64,000 nt of DNA from Tetraselmis striata (GCA_006384855.1 VCJN01002954.1:248001-312000); one strand, 5' to 3'; shown: positions 22,334-34,290, numbered from the stretch's first letter. Notes: generated by a model not told the origin, from the sequence alone. Made by a program: numbers and translations.

Positions 22334-23500
22334 GGCAACTGCAACAGGATATGCCGTGCTGAAAATCAGTCCACATCAGAAGCCCAAGCGTCTACTACAC
22401 GCACAGTCAACTGAAAATACGAAGACCTGCTGTGGAGTGAATGAGACCAGTGTCACTCACCAATGACTGGCGGGGACGCATCCTTTCCGAGAAGCTGCAG
22501 GCCATCGACAGAGTCGCTCGAGGAGCTCAGCGATTTCGCCTGGGCAGTCGGCACATGGAAGAGACGATAAGAACGAATGGGTCCGAAGTACACATGGTGG
22601 TATTTTCCAACCAGATGCGGGGGGAAAGGGGGGGGGGGGGTGGGGGGGGGGTGAGACAAGCAACATGTTGGGGCAGAGCGGCCGGGCACGGGACTGCGCG
22701 GGCGCACCTCAGCAAGGACGATGTCAAAGCTTTGATTGCTCAGCAGGTCAAGCAGCTTATTTTGAGAGCTACACGTGGTCACTGCGACGAACGTCCACGG
22801 CAGATCTCAGTCTCGGCCGGCACGGGACGGACTACGGGGACGCCCACGCATGGTGCTCGTAGTACCGACTACTGATATCTTGTGACACGTAGACTACACA
22901 AACTTTCATACCCCTCTCAGTTTCCCGGGGAAAGCTCTTACCCCTCCCCAACGCGGCACAATAAGTTACCGCTTCAGATACTATACTGTTATGCGATGCA
23001 GGTGTAGCTCCCGAATCGGTTCTTGCTGGCAAACAATTGATTTAGGCACCAGACCCGCTGCGGTGTGGAGACCCCGGGGGGTGGGGTGTTGGGGGGGGGA
23101 GATCGGTGGCGACTCACCGGCGTAGCCAATGCTCCTTAGGACCTTTGATGTCGCGCTGCAGACATTGGACTCAGCGCCCAAAAGCACGCGCATCCCGGAA
23201 GCGGTGCTGTGGGGATCCATCGGTGACGTCAATGCGGCTGAGACACGTGCCGCGGCGGCCCCCGGCGGACTTGTAGGAGCGTGTTGCAGAGGCGACTTAA
23301 GGTCGCAAAACCTCGGCCTGAATACGCGACAGCAGCGAGGCGAGAGATATCTCAGCACGCCAAGTCCAGGCGAGTGCATCCCAGCAAGGCGCTTCTTCCG
23401 TGTGTTGGCTGTGGCCAGGGCTGCAACTCCAGAAAATACTGTATCGTCCTCGGCGGGACCTCGCCGTAATTATTTATCATTATAGTCGCTACATCTGCAC
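22334..23500. other. Upstream side of GLK; G tracts, no gene
   Basis: The first few hundred bases must hold the GLK promoter and 5' leader on the minus strand; I saw no TATA box. G-rich runs occur at 22628-22651. Frames at 22441-22875 and 23129-23485 lack recognisable features. Confidence 0.4.
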
Positions 23501-25509
23501 CCTGGTTTATTGGATAACCTTAGCGGTACCCGTAGTGGAAATGTATAACAGTTGCTGCTGACCAGTAGGGTGGCTCATACTGTTCGTTCGTGCTTGTGTA
23601 TCCGATGCCACGAGATGGGAAAAGGGTTGAGAGTAACGAGGTAAGCAACAGGTAGGTCTAGTACCAATGGCGGACGGCCGGACGAGATGGAAGGCGGCAA
23701 CTACCCCCGGGAGTTCCAAGTACCCGTGTTCCGGTTCCGGTATGGGATACGAGTACCGTACTGCTGGTGGCGACGATGAGCGATGAACGCGGCGCGGGCC
23801 GGGCCGGGGGCGGGGCGGGAGGGGAATATCGTCAGCACGCGGACTCCGCGTGGATATTAACCCTGTAGTCGCTACCCGTACATACATAATGGAGGCGGGT
23901 TTGGTTTGCACGATAATATCCTTACATGGTACTGTGGTTTGATGTATAAATACGTATATAAGATATGTTACGTCTCTACATATATAGAACAGTGGTTGCT
24001 GCAAACTAGCGACTATCTACAGGTACCGGTATGAACGGAGACAGCATGTATGGGGTCGCTGTAGTAGTTAAGTAGTTAAGTATACTTCGCCGCTTTGAGA
24101 ATAAAAGAAGGCTGGCTTGAGATATTGGGTCGCTACAGTAGCGACTAGTGCATCCTTATATATGTGCAGGTGCAGGTACGAAAAATCCTTGCCGGCGCGT
24201 GCCGCGCCGCGCGCCATCATTTAGCGCCATCATCTGGTGCTGCATGCGATTTAAGAGATTTAAGAGGACTAGTATGCGTGTGAAAGGTATAGAGTCGGGT
24301 GAAGGTAAAATAATATACGGGCGGCAGGCAGGGCCGGTGCGGGGGAGGGGGGCGGGTAAGGCATTTTTTTTTTTATAAGGATAATGCGTGTCCTACCTCG
24401 CCGACGGTCACACGGCCGCAACCGTCATCCGTGTGACGTCGTTGCTTTGCTGACATGAAAGGCGACGACACGTTTACTGACGAATACGGATACTTGTAGT
24501 GGCTATAGCTAGACAGCTGTCCTCACGTAGCTGGGGCCGCTGAAAAGTGTTTCGCCCAAGCTCACGCCCTCCGCGCAACGCGATTAGTGCCCAGCGGTAG
24601 TAGTTCGGTTCCGGTAGCAGTACTTATTCGCAGTAACGCATACAACAGTATGGGGACAAATATGTGAGTGGGCTCGTGACGGGTCAGAAGCCGGATTATC
24701 ACCTTCAGGAGCGCTGCACAAAGCTGAAAGAAAGTGAATGTTGACGAGCAAGAATGTTCAACAAGGTCCTGCTTGAAAATTTTGGGTGTCTTAACAGGCT
24801 CGGTGGTTGGTTGCGCTCGGCTGATTGCTGCGGTGAAACTGGACGCACAGGCAGCCGAGTACGCGGCGAGTTGATGTCGACGCTGACGGCGCGGGCGCGA
24901 CGGCACCAGTACTATTACCGGTGTGATTTACAAAAGGCGACCAGCATATATACCCTGTATTGAAACTTTGTCGCCGGCCAACCTGCTGAGTTCCGCCGTC
25001 ACCTGTCGCGCACACGGCGGGGGCTGTTGCAGCGGGTCTCGGCTTGCGTGCATGGTACCCTGGGCGGCATTCTCTCTGCCGGTGTGCAGATGGCCAAGTC
25101 TGATGCGTGTGCTCGTGCCCACTCTGCGTCTTCTCATGTTCCTGCTTCCACCCCGCAGTCGATGTAGAGGACCTTTCTGATGGCCTTTTATTTTGGTGAT
25201 TTCCGATATCGCCTTCTGCTGCTAGCTCATGTAAGTATTGTATGGTATACCCTGAATTCATGAGTGCGCTGTTATTGACAGCACGGCTGAAGCAGTAGTA
25301 GTAGCATCAAAAACTAATAAATAAGCCGCAGTACTGGTAGACTGTTAGTACCAGTACCTGTATTACTTGATTGATGATATATATTTTGCTGACGACACGG
25401 GCCAAGGCAAAGTACTGGTATAGAGGCGGAAGGATGAAGAGGCATATTAAGACAATATTCTAGACAAATTCCTGATCGTAGCAGGCAGTTTTATTACATA
25501 AGGGCTTTC
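23501..25509. other. Spacer with dispersed TAGCGACTAC words
   Basis: The words TAGTCGCTAC / GTAGCGACTA recur several times (about 23486, 23868, 24007, 24135), a dispersed short repeat also seen at 10345, 28970 and 61260. Around 24970-25168 a plus-strand frame contains LLQRVSACVHGTLGGILSAG and could be a terminal exon, but I could not connect it to anything. No other gene is supported. Confidence 0.35.
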
Positions 25510-25783
25510 ACAAAAGCGCACTACAAACAGAACTAACAGCAACTATGAAAGGTTGCCAGCAAAAGAGAGACACAAGCCTGAAACCAAGGTCGAGCAGGAG
25601 GACAGGGAGCCAAGAACCAAGAAGGAGACAAGGGAACCACGAAGTCGCTTAGCTGCCAGGAACCAAAGGAACCCCCGCCCCGGGGTGGGCTATCATTATA
25701 GTCGCGGCGAGGACGCTTGCAGCCAATGACCCGGGTCATAGCAACACATGCCGACGAGCGACGCGACGAAGGAGTAACGCCAA
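25510..25783. repeat. Purine-rich repeat P, copy 1
   Basis: It has GCACTACAAACAGAACTAA at the start, a GAAACCAAGG / GGGAACCA purine-rich middle, and CGCTTGCAGCCAATGACCCG at the end. It aligns with 34343-34665 in the same orientation, where the purine-rich middle is longer. It directly abuts the long inverted repeat that begins at 25784. Confidence 0.65.
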
Positions 25784-26857
25784 AGTCTCAGCGCAACGGA
25801 CTTCATTGAGTTGCCGCCGGTCGATGGCGGATGCCACCTAGCGTCGGGTGTGGCTGGTGGAGATTACTGTGCCCGTCGCTGCCTAGCTAGTCTATTGTAT
25901 CCTTCTCTTGCACATCGGCCGCCATCCCTCACTGCCGGCTCGTGACCTCGCGTGCATGCGTGCGTGCTTTGTTAATAAGGATATTAGCGTGCGCATGCGC
26001 GTCTGCGCGTGAGCATTTTAAGCTTTGAGCAGTGGCCTCGCAACGTACAGCCCGCATACTGGTAATGCTTCGATGAGCAGCTCATGAGATGATGGTGATG
26101 ATGATGGTGATGAGGTAATCAATCGTCAGTTTTCGGAATCAATCGGGAGTAAGCGGGTATTAGGCGCGAGGGGAGTACTGGTGTATACGGTAAATTTTAC
26201 TTCGGATCTAGTATTAGTACAGTATGGATCCGGTACAAGTACGATATTAATTAGAGTTCAGCGGACCCCGTTTTGACGAGTGTCGGGCTCGTCTATCACG
26301 TAGGTGCGATGTTTGGCCAACGTAGTGGCAACATAGGGTAGGGCCATCCCAGCAAAATTTCAATATCGTCCGTTAAATTTCGGGCATTAGAACTGTAACC
26401 GCTGGATGGACGAAATAGTCCGGCACCAGTTTGGGTTTGCGGGGCAAGGTTCGGGTAAGCGGGCCGCCCCACGCGGCCTCCGCGCTCGTAGCGCGCGTCT
26501 CGTGCGTACGTACGTACACACGCGAATGAAGGTCGTTGCGTACCCGTTGTAGCCCGTAGAGTAACAACCGACGCAGTGAACAAATGACGCGGGAGCGCAA
26601 GATGGCGCTTGTAGTAGACCGCCATGTGCAGGCGTGCGGATGGTTGAGCCGCATTCAGTTGTGGTTGTAAGAAGCGCCGCCCCGAGGAAGGTCTAAATGA
26701 AGTCCGTAGGGTTAGGGGGTCCGGTCCGAACGCGGGGCGCTCATCCCGTCGATGAGCTGACATGATTCGCTATGCGGCGGTCGCCATAAGGTGGCATATT
26801 GCAAAGCGCCAGCAATTCCTACGGAAGGCGCCCCACGCCATCACTTATGCTCACCTT
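25784..26857. repeat. Long inverted repeat, left arm
   Basis: This arm is the reverse complement of 27313-28386 over about 1074 bp with only scattered substitutions (for example near 26058, 26822 and 26846). Arm lengths are equal and I saw no length difference. The arm includes end motif 26263-26282, a GAT/GGT trinucleotide-rich run at 26088-26115, and the distal part of the YR-family upstream-ORF module (26296-26763, minus strand). Confidence 0.9.
26263..26282 (+). repeat. Shared element-end motif, occurrence 3
   Basis: The sequence is GGACCCCGTTTTGACGAGTG, the form closest to the consensus, preceded by GAGTTCAGC. The YR-family upstream-ORF module ends directly inside it. Confidence 0.75.
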
Positions 26858-27312
26858 CGCGGCACGACCGCCACCACTACGCCCACGTCCACGCCCGCGA
26901 CCTGCGAGCGTAGCATGCACGCGAGCAATAGCGGTGGCCTTAGCGCTGCTGGCGACCGATGCCTCGAAAACCCGCCGGCGCTCGTAGTCTCGCATTAGGT
27001 CGCCGAAGGCTGCTGAGCTCGAATGATGTTCTGCTGTGGGCTAGAAGTGTTGAGCCCGCAACACGTCCAACATCCCATGGTCACCATGCACACGCTTGAT
27101 CTTATTCAGCCTCCGGTGAAAGGCCGGACGAAAACGGGACGCCTTGTCGATAGCCTCGGTTTGGTTGCAGGCGCGCGCGAAGTAAGGGGTGAAGTCTTGA
27201 TTAGCGGCCGGAACGAAGGCCCTATTAGCGGGTCCTCGAGAGCCACGAAGAGAGCACCTACTGTGTGAGCCCCAGGACACGTCATCCAAATGTACTCCTC
27301 CTTGGCGTCACT
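26858..27312 (-). mobile_element. Loop of the inverted repeat; YR-family upstream-ORF module
   Basis: The 455 bp between the arms is single-copy in this palindrome. On the minus strand it encodes NQDFTPYFARA and LNKIKRVHGDHGMLDVLRAQ, the same blocks as 18880-19200. The module therefore runs from the loop into the left arm. It is broken. Confidence 0.6.
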
Positions 27313-28386
27313 AAGGTGAGCATGAGTGATGGCGTGGGGCGCCTTCCATAGGAATTGCTGGCGCTTTGCAATATGCCACCTTATGGCGACCGCCGCATAG
27401 CGAATCATGTCAGCTCATCGACGGGATGAGCGCCCCGCGTTCCGACCGGACCCCCTAACCCTACGGACTTCATTTAGACCTTCCTCGGGGCGGCGCTTCT
27501 TACAACCACAACTGAATGCGGCTCAACCATCCGCACGCCTGCACACGGCGGTCTACTACAAGCGCCATCTTGCGCTCCCGCGTCATTTGTTCACTGCGTC
27601 GGTTGTTACTCTACGGGCTACAACGGGTACGCAACGACCTTCATTCGCGTGTGTACGTACGTACGCACGAGACGCGCGCTACGAGCGCGGAGGCCGTGTG
27701 GGGCGGCCCTCTTACCCGAACCTTGCCCCGCAAACCCAAACTGGTGCCGGACTATTTCGTCCAGCCAGCGGTTACAGTTCTAATGCCCGAAATTTAACGG
27801 ACGATATTGAAATTTTGCTGGGATGGCCCTACCCTATGTTGCCACTACGTTGGCCAAACATCGCACCTACGTGATAGACGAGCCCGACACTCGTCAAAAC
27901 GGGATCCGCTGAACTCTAATTAATATCGTACTTGTACCGGATCCATACTGTACCAATACTAGATCCGAAGTAAAATTTACCGTATACACCAGTACTCCCC
28001 TCGCGCCTAATACCCGCTTACTCCCGATTGATTCCGAAAACTGACGATTGATTACCTCATCACCATCATCATCACCATCATCTCATGAGCTGCTCATCGA
28101 AGCATTACCATTATGCGGGCTGTACGTTGCGAGGCCACTGCTCAAAGCTTAAAATGCTCACGCGCAGACGCGCATGCGCACGCTAATATCCTTATTAACA
28201 AAGCACGCACGCATGCACGCGAGGTCACGAGCCGGCAGTGAGGGATGGCGGCCGATGTGCAAGAGAAGGATACAATAGACTAGCTAGGCAGCGACGGGCA
28301 CAGTAATCTCCACCAGCCACACCCGACGCTAGGTGCCATCCGCCATCGACCGGCGGCAACTCAATGAAGTCCGTTGCGCTGAGACT
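27313..28386. repeat. Long inverted repeat, right arm
   Basis: This is the mirror of 25784-26857. The plus-strand frame 27407-27874 here is the inverted counterpart of 26296-26763 and differs at about four of 155 residues. Both frames remain open. Confidence 0.9.
27888..27907 (-). repeat. Shared element-end motif, occurrence 4
   Basis: The minus strand reads GGATCCCGTTTTGACGAGTG. It is the mirror of occurrence 3 with a single base difference. Confidence 0.75.
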
Positions 28387-30131
28387 GAGGTAATGCTGAG
28401 TCCTCATCGTTTTATGCTTGTACATATTACGCACGTGCGGTACATGTACCGCTTGCAAGTCATGCGCGCGTGCGTAGCATTACTCGTGGCGGTTTGGCCA
28501 TGATTGACCGGCCGCGACCACGCGCAACAATCACTGCGACCCGCCATTGCGGCGTGCGCTTGCGTTTCCGCGGGAGTCCCCGCACGCGCCTTCTCCGATG
28601 CGAGTACTCGTACTTGGAGTCTGTCATATTCGATGCTTGTAGCCACACGGTTTGTCGGGATGGCAAAGGTGTAAGGTTTTCTGCTGGTCGGACGCAAATC
28701 GATGTTGCGGAGATACTCCGCTACTCCTACACATTGGTACTCGACCGCAACAAGCAAGTCCGGTATGTCTACCCATAGCTAGTCGTTTTTTGCAAGAAGT
28801 AGAATATCGTGTAAGGACGACTACAACATCCACCAGTAGCGTGCCATCCAGCGGACTTTACCAGCACCGCGCACGGGTAGTCGGTAGTCGCAGCCGCTGC
28901 GCGAGTACCGTTGATATTGTCCGAGTGGCCTATATTTCACTACCCGCGCGCCCCCCTCAGATGCCCGTAGCAAGCAGCAAGATTGCGAGTACGGACCCGC
29001 TCGGAGCGCGCACGGAGCAATGCGGCGCGTAATGTATTAATAGCAGCTGGGTGGCTACGCTCCATGGCGGGACCGCATTGAGTAGGAGCCCGGCCATGTG
29101 CAACAGGTACGTGAATACATGTCGGTCATCCGCGACCGCCTTGGTCGCATCGCGGGTTAGCATGCAAATGAGACAAGCGGCGGGCAGGCGGGTTCAAGTA
29201 CCATGATGCGAGTCGCTTAGCAGCGATTACGGGTACCGCACCCGTGGTGCTGATGTAGAGTAGAAATAGAGATGAATAATTCAACTTGTAAATATTTCTA
29301 GTGCTTTCGTACATATTGTCCCGATTGCATAGCCCTAAAATTGACCGGCATTAAGATGTCAGTGTGCCACCCGGGACTATTGATGCGAGTAAACCCGCTT
29401 AAGTCCCTTGTTGCTCTGATCTCATTGGCCGGCGATCCAGGCTGGCTTCAAAACTCAAAACAATCGTCGTCCGCGAGTGTCTCGAAAATTAATAACAAGG
29501 TCTATCGCAAGGTCTTCTACTCGGCTATCAAGTAATACCTCCCGCTTAGCCGCACATGACCGCAGATTTTAGTTAATCGCGATTGCATATAGGCTTCCAG
29601 AAGGATTACTACCCTTGGATTACGAGAAGCATGAAGTACATTCCTCGCATACCGATACGGGTAAAGTACAGTACCGTACACCCCCGTATCCGTGTGCTTA
29701 CCGCACAGAAGCTAGCTGCAAAAGGCGATATACAATTATACACATTGCACAACTACCCGATAGACTCGCACGCGACTACTGTAGGGTATAACTATGCTGC
29801 CGTACACCCGGTTGCCGCCTTGTATTATAAAAGTAAAGTATAAAAGTAAAGTTCGCCCCGGGACCATCGGCCGAAGCCGCCCCAGCACTTGACCTCGTAC
29901 GCCAACTGCAGTCGTAGGTCTGGCATAGCCCATAGACCATTGCCTCATTCGAACCCCGAAGGGCTAATGCATCAACCGAGTAAACCCGGGACACTATAGA
30001 AGTATTGCGGTGCTTAAGGATTATCATTTAATCGCGGTAATCCGATTACATCATACAAGCGATTACTCGCGAGCACTAATCCTTACTCGGTACTTATTAA
30101 ACATAATACTACTCGGTACTTGGACTTAATT
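28387..30131. other. Unassigned spacer between inverted repeat and YR copy C
   Basis: The 102-codon plus-strand frame at 28470-28778 has no recognisable domain. Repeated short words (CGTACT, GTAAAGTA, TACTCG) become common after 29600, and from 30030 the style matches the outer flank of the other end-motif copies. No gene is supported. Confidence 0.35.
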
Positions 30132-30151
30132 GAACCCCGTTTTGACGAGTG
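30132..30151 (+). repeat. Shared element-end motif, occurrence 5
   Basis: The sequence is GAACCCCGTTTTGACGAGTG, preceded by GGACTTAATT. YR copy C starts directly at its inner edge. Confidence 0.7.
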
Positions 30152-31340
30152 GAAGCTCTCGCCCCCCTGGGCCCGTCTACATGAAGCGTTCGGCTCAGAC
30201 GAGATGGGACAGCGCACCCTAGACCTCCTCTCCAACCCTCTTAATGTTCACACTCCATAGACCTACTCCAGCAAGCTTACTCGGTTCGCTAAGTTACGTC
30301 ACGACTCGGAGAACACCGGCCCCATAGAAGCGACAATTGTTACCGTTGTTCGGTACGTCGCATGGATCGGTGAGCGGGGCCACATTGGGGCTAAGTCGAT
30401 GTAGCCCTACCTGCCGGCCATCAACACGTTCTTCGAACTGCACTACATCCACCCCATCGCTAAGGACAGCCCACACCTCACCGCCCTGCGTCGTGGCCCG
30501 ATGCTCACGCAACACCGCCTGGAGGCTGTCGCCTTACGGGTCCCGGTTCCTGCCGATGTTGCTTACACTTTCGTTGATGAGCGTGCCGAGCTAGTTATTG
30601 TAGCTCCTCCACCCGAATCCCAATACGACTTCCGTACCCTCATGGCTGCGGTCGTCAACTTTTCATGTTGTTTCGCCCATGGATTTCCTGGCGTGTCATG
30701 CCGAGTGCGGCACGTGCACGTCGACTCGTACAACATTAACATGCATGTGTACCGTGAGAAAGGCCGCGCCGACCGCCGCAGCCCCGATGACATGCGCCTA
30801 CTGCTTTCCTCCCTGTGGAGGAGCACATCCGTGTTGCCCGTATCATGCACCACTTCATCAACAACGTCCTATCTATCAACCCCCCGGTACATGTTTCCTT
30901 GATGGCCGAGACTAAGTTCTGAAGGGTAACCCCCGGCGAGCACTCCAAATTGTGGACTGCCGCTACCATGTCGGACTGGCTATTTACGGCCGTTCGTCTC
31001 GTCGGTGCCGCCCCACTGCCGGCACCTCTTGCACCTCCCACATCCTTCCAAAAGGAGCCGCCTCTGCTGCGATCTCCATCGGAGCCCCGATGTCCCACAT
31101 TCGCCACCAAGGCGGGTAGGCGCGAAACTCCCAAGTCGTCCTGGACTACATCAACCTCTACGTCCTCCCTTCACATGGCGCGTGGTTCTTCTTCGGCCAC
31201 ATCGCCCCCCTTCGCCACTTCCAAGTTCAACAAGAGTTCGCAGGAGTGCCCTCCCGGTGCTCCCTACGTGACCTGGCGCTACCTCTGCTTCGTCAATCTG
31301 CCGCTATCTTTCTTCGCTCTTCGTCCCTGGCGAAAGCGCA
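30152..31340 (+). mobile_element. Tyrosine-recombinase element fossil, copy C (longest)
   Basis: This copy spans both halves of the recombinase. The order is RLHEAFGSDEMGQ (30170), VVRYVAWIGERGHIGA (30345), PAINTFFELHYIHPIAKD, RLEAVALRVPVPADVAYTF, the RVRHVHVDSYNIN block, MWTAATMSDWLFTAV-like block, and the terminal HxxR/GGW/DY block near 31100-31160. These correspond to a SAM-like core-binding domain followed by the catalytic domain of tyrosine recombinases. It is broken, with several breaks. No reverse transcriptase is found beside it, so DIRS-type is possible but unproven. Confidence 0.6.
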
Positions 31341-31736
31341 CTAGCCTCCCAACATGTCTCGTAATTACAGTGGAATGGCCCGTAATCGCGATGTTCCCAG
31401 AGAATGGGCTTGTAATCGCTGTATATACCGTGTAATCGCCACTTTTCTGCTAGGCTCGGTAGTCGCAATGAAGTCCCCGGCTGTCCGCGGTCCGTAATGC
31501 AAGGCTACCAGTAGCATGTCCCATCTCCACAGTATTTTACTTTGTACTAACATCGCGGCTCGCGCGGCAACCCGTAACGTGTGGCACAATCGCCACACTG
31601 TACTTTAAGTCGTCTAGGCGCGCGGCGCCGGACTTGGTGTTTTTTGGAATAAAGCAGCAGCTGCGCCCGCTTGGCGCACACTCGCACCCGCTAGACAGTA
31701 CCGTAGCTGCTCATCCCCCAGCACGCACCCTCCATC
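31341..31736. other. Spacer and likely promoter side of gene 31737
   Basis: It contains several GTAATCGC words (31381-31440) and no recognisable gene. The final ~60 bp lead into a C-rich, ATG-proximal leader. No TATA box is evident. Confidence 0.35.
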
Positions 31737-32771
31737 ATGGCCACCCACGCCAAGCTAATTCCATGCACCCCCTACGGCAAAGCTGCGAGGCCTGAGGGCA
31801 TGACCATACCACTCGGTGCTCTGTGCAGCACGGGCCGCATCGTTGAGGACGTGCGGCAGGCACTGTTCCGCGGCCAGGCGACCAACAACCATATCCGCGT
31901 TCACCCAGAGCAACCCCAGGGCGGGGACGCGTTCGGCTATGCTTTCGCAGACATAGTGAACAACTGCGCTGAGCCAAAGCAGTACGACGTAGCCGGCAAG
32001 AAGCACATGCTTGAGGCAGGTTTTCGAGTGTCCGATTCGGGTGTCGTCACGCTGTATTTTACCTCGTGCGTACCCGATGCGACGCGTGCCCAGATCTTGA
32101 ACCAAGCCCCCGAGGCGGCGCCACCCCCCCCCCCCCCCCCCCCGCCGCAGGATCTAACATGGGCACTGGCGTTAAGAACGTCTCCGCCGACGGTCCATCC
32201 CATTTTCTCACTGCGACCCCGGGGCTGCAATCCACCCTGAAAGGTACACTGAGTCGGCGAGTGGCTGACATGACTGCGTGGAGGATTTGAATTTCACGGG
32301 CGTTGACCGCCCCGTGCCGCGTTTTGCTGTTTGCTCCTGCAGCCAAGGACAAGGCGGGTTTTAGGGTTCGTATCGACTGTTCAGCGCAACAAGATCGTGT
32401 CGCTGCCGCCGGCGGGCACCGCTGCGTCGCCAAAGCTCCACGGCTTGGCGGGCGTGCTGACGCAACAACAGAAGAGCGCGGGCGGCATCATCAAGCACAA
32501 CACCAACGAGGTCAAGAACCTGGCCGCCAGGCAAGCCGTCCCCGGCGACAACGTCGACGAGGGCAGTAGGCCGGAGCCCCTGGCCAAGAAGGCCAAGCAG
32601 CCCGCCAAGCCGGCGGCTGGAGGGCCGGCCCAGGGCCGGGGTGGTGCCAGGGCCAGGGCGGGCGGTGGGGCGCTCGGGTCGCGGGCCGGCCGCCGGGCCG
32701 CCGTAGCCGCTACCGCCACCCGCGAGCAGCAGGCCGGCCGCCGAGGCGGTCCCGGTCAAAACCGGATGTAA
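31737..32771 (+). CDS. Small gene with polyproline run and basic C-terminus (copy A)
   Basis: An ATG in strong context (CATCATGGCC) at 31737 opens ATHAKLIPCTPYGKAARPEG, with a mixed N-part of ~130 residues, then a polyproline run from C20 at 32124-32143. A GTACAC donor at 32244 and a CTGCAG acceptor ending at 32342 bound a ~99 bp intron. The last exon encodes TVQRNKIVSLPPAGTAASPK, QQQKSAGGIIKHNTN and a Lys/Ala/Gly/Arg-rich tail to TAA. The frame across the C tract is ambiguous, so the full protein is not settled. The last exon is duplicated in a second gene (48351-48806, minus), where it stays open with conserved residues, which supports it as coding. The basic tail suggests nucleic-acid binding; function is otherwise unknown. 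Confidence 0.5.
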
Positions 32772-33095
32772 ATAATTTATTCCGCCCGCCCACTGCCGCG
32801 CGCCTCGCCGCCCACTGCCGCCCGCCCGCTCACTGGCACTGCCGCGCGCGCGCTATCGCGGATTAGGCCAGAGCGTATCGAGATTGTCGGGCTTCAAGGG
32901 GCATATGTAGAAATAGTCCGCGTTGGATGCAGCGTCGCGAGGGCGTGTGATATGCGCCTGATGCAGTTTATTACGAGTACGTCACGGAATGACTACAGAC
33001 AAGTGTCATACTACTAGTAAGATTACATGATGAGTACAGGGTATTACAGTGTAATTACGAGACAGGCTAGGAGCCTAGTGAGCATGCGCTACTTG
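32366..33095 (+). repeat. Duplicated 3' exon and flank, inverted copy at 48040-48770
   Basis: From the word GTATCGACTGTTCAGCGCAA through the stop codon, a GCCGCCCACTGCCGC-rich downstream run, and on to TAATTACGAGACAGGCTAGG, this is the reverse complement of 48040-48770 with scattered differences. The duplication therefore includes the gene's last exon and about 320 bp beyond the stop. Confidence 0.8.
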
Positions 33096-33102
33096 ATTTG
33101 AT

Positions 33103-33400
33103 ATAAACTAGTTAATGGGGTTTCTTCCGTTCCTAACAATAGTTTAAGCTACATGTGCTGCTAGAGTGGTACGGTGGATTATTGGTTCACCCGCCGTTGT
33201 GCCCTTTCTTTTGTTGCACTCGAAAACATAAAAGCAGCCGTAATAGCTAAGCCTGTCATCTTCCACTTTCGTTGTGTTCCACAAGGCGATCTCCTTTATT
33301 TCGTTTTCCCTCCACGCTTTCACTTAACTTCTTCGCCAATTTCGGTTCTTGATCGTGTAAAATGGCATGCGTCACCTTTTTGGCGCCATACTCCACTTGA
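33103..33400 (+). repeat. Dispersed module M, copy 4 (longest)
   Basis: It begins with ATAAACTAGTTAATGGGGTT and continues through CTACATGTGCTGCTAG, CTGTCATCTTCCACTTTCG and CCACGCTTTCACTTAACTTC. It joins the proximal part seen at 2909-3045 and the distal part seen at 9215-9390 in one copy. Confidence 0.65.
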
Positions 33401-34290
33401 AACCCTTATAATTGCAGCGTTTGTACGACGGCCGTAGTTGTAGTGGCAGGAATCCATTTGATACGGTCCGTATAGCATGCATGGCTTACGGCATTATGCC
33501 AGTTTTTTTTCGCCCCGGGACAGGATTGGCAACATTGAAACCCTTGCAACGTCTCTACGACGGCTATTTAGGCAGCAATCCAGTTACGGAAAGCCCAGAG
33601 TAAGCGACGCTCCGATAGATACAGTCAACAAGCAAATTGCCGAAACATTTTGCAAGACTAATAAAAGGCCAATGACGGGTTTTCCAACTAACACTGTTGG
33701 ATCACCGTTTAAAACACTGCCTTCAAAATACCTGACACTAGCCACGAAAGGTATGTTCTTCCCGTATGGGCGTCGGACCATTCGGGTAATGCGAGTTGGG
33801 GCAAGCCCCCCACGCCGAGCAAAGCATTTCGGAAGTGCGATACATGTGCAATGAAAAACAATGTGAGGGAAGGCCCGACGCCATAACTAGAAAAATTCCC
33901 ATTCCAAGTAAAATCATGGGTGCCGTGGAAGGAGGGGGGGGGGGGGGGGGGGACCCCACCCGAAAGGAAGGTAGTTAAGGCCTCGGGGGTTGACGCAATA
34001 ACCTGTACTGATAGAATCCGTAAATTCCGGACCTAACAACCCCAAACTATGACGGTGACTACCCCACAGCGGGCACTTTACCAACTAACATATATGTTCG
34101 ATAGACTCGGATTCACTTTGGCGGCCACATTATGCCGGACAGTGTCCAAGGAACCGCCACGCTCAGCTTGACATGAATCCGGGAAATGGGCGGGCTATGG
34201 GAAATACTAAAGATTACTCCGGTGGGTTATTGTATAATATCATGTGATGCAGCCCGGCCACAAGTAGTCCACAACCCCGTGCGCTGGTAC
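33401..34290 (-). mobile_element. LINE 3' fragment, copy 2
   Basis: It aligns with 3205-3960 in the same orientation: the 3' tail block at 33515-33620 and decayed coding sequence from 33620 onward. A G19 run at 33934-33952 replaces the G7 found at the equivalent place in copy 1 (3632-3638). Part of the tail (GAAACCCTT...GCGT...TACGACGGC) occurs twice, at 33399-33432 and 33537-33565. The reading frame is badly broken. Confidence 0.6.
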
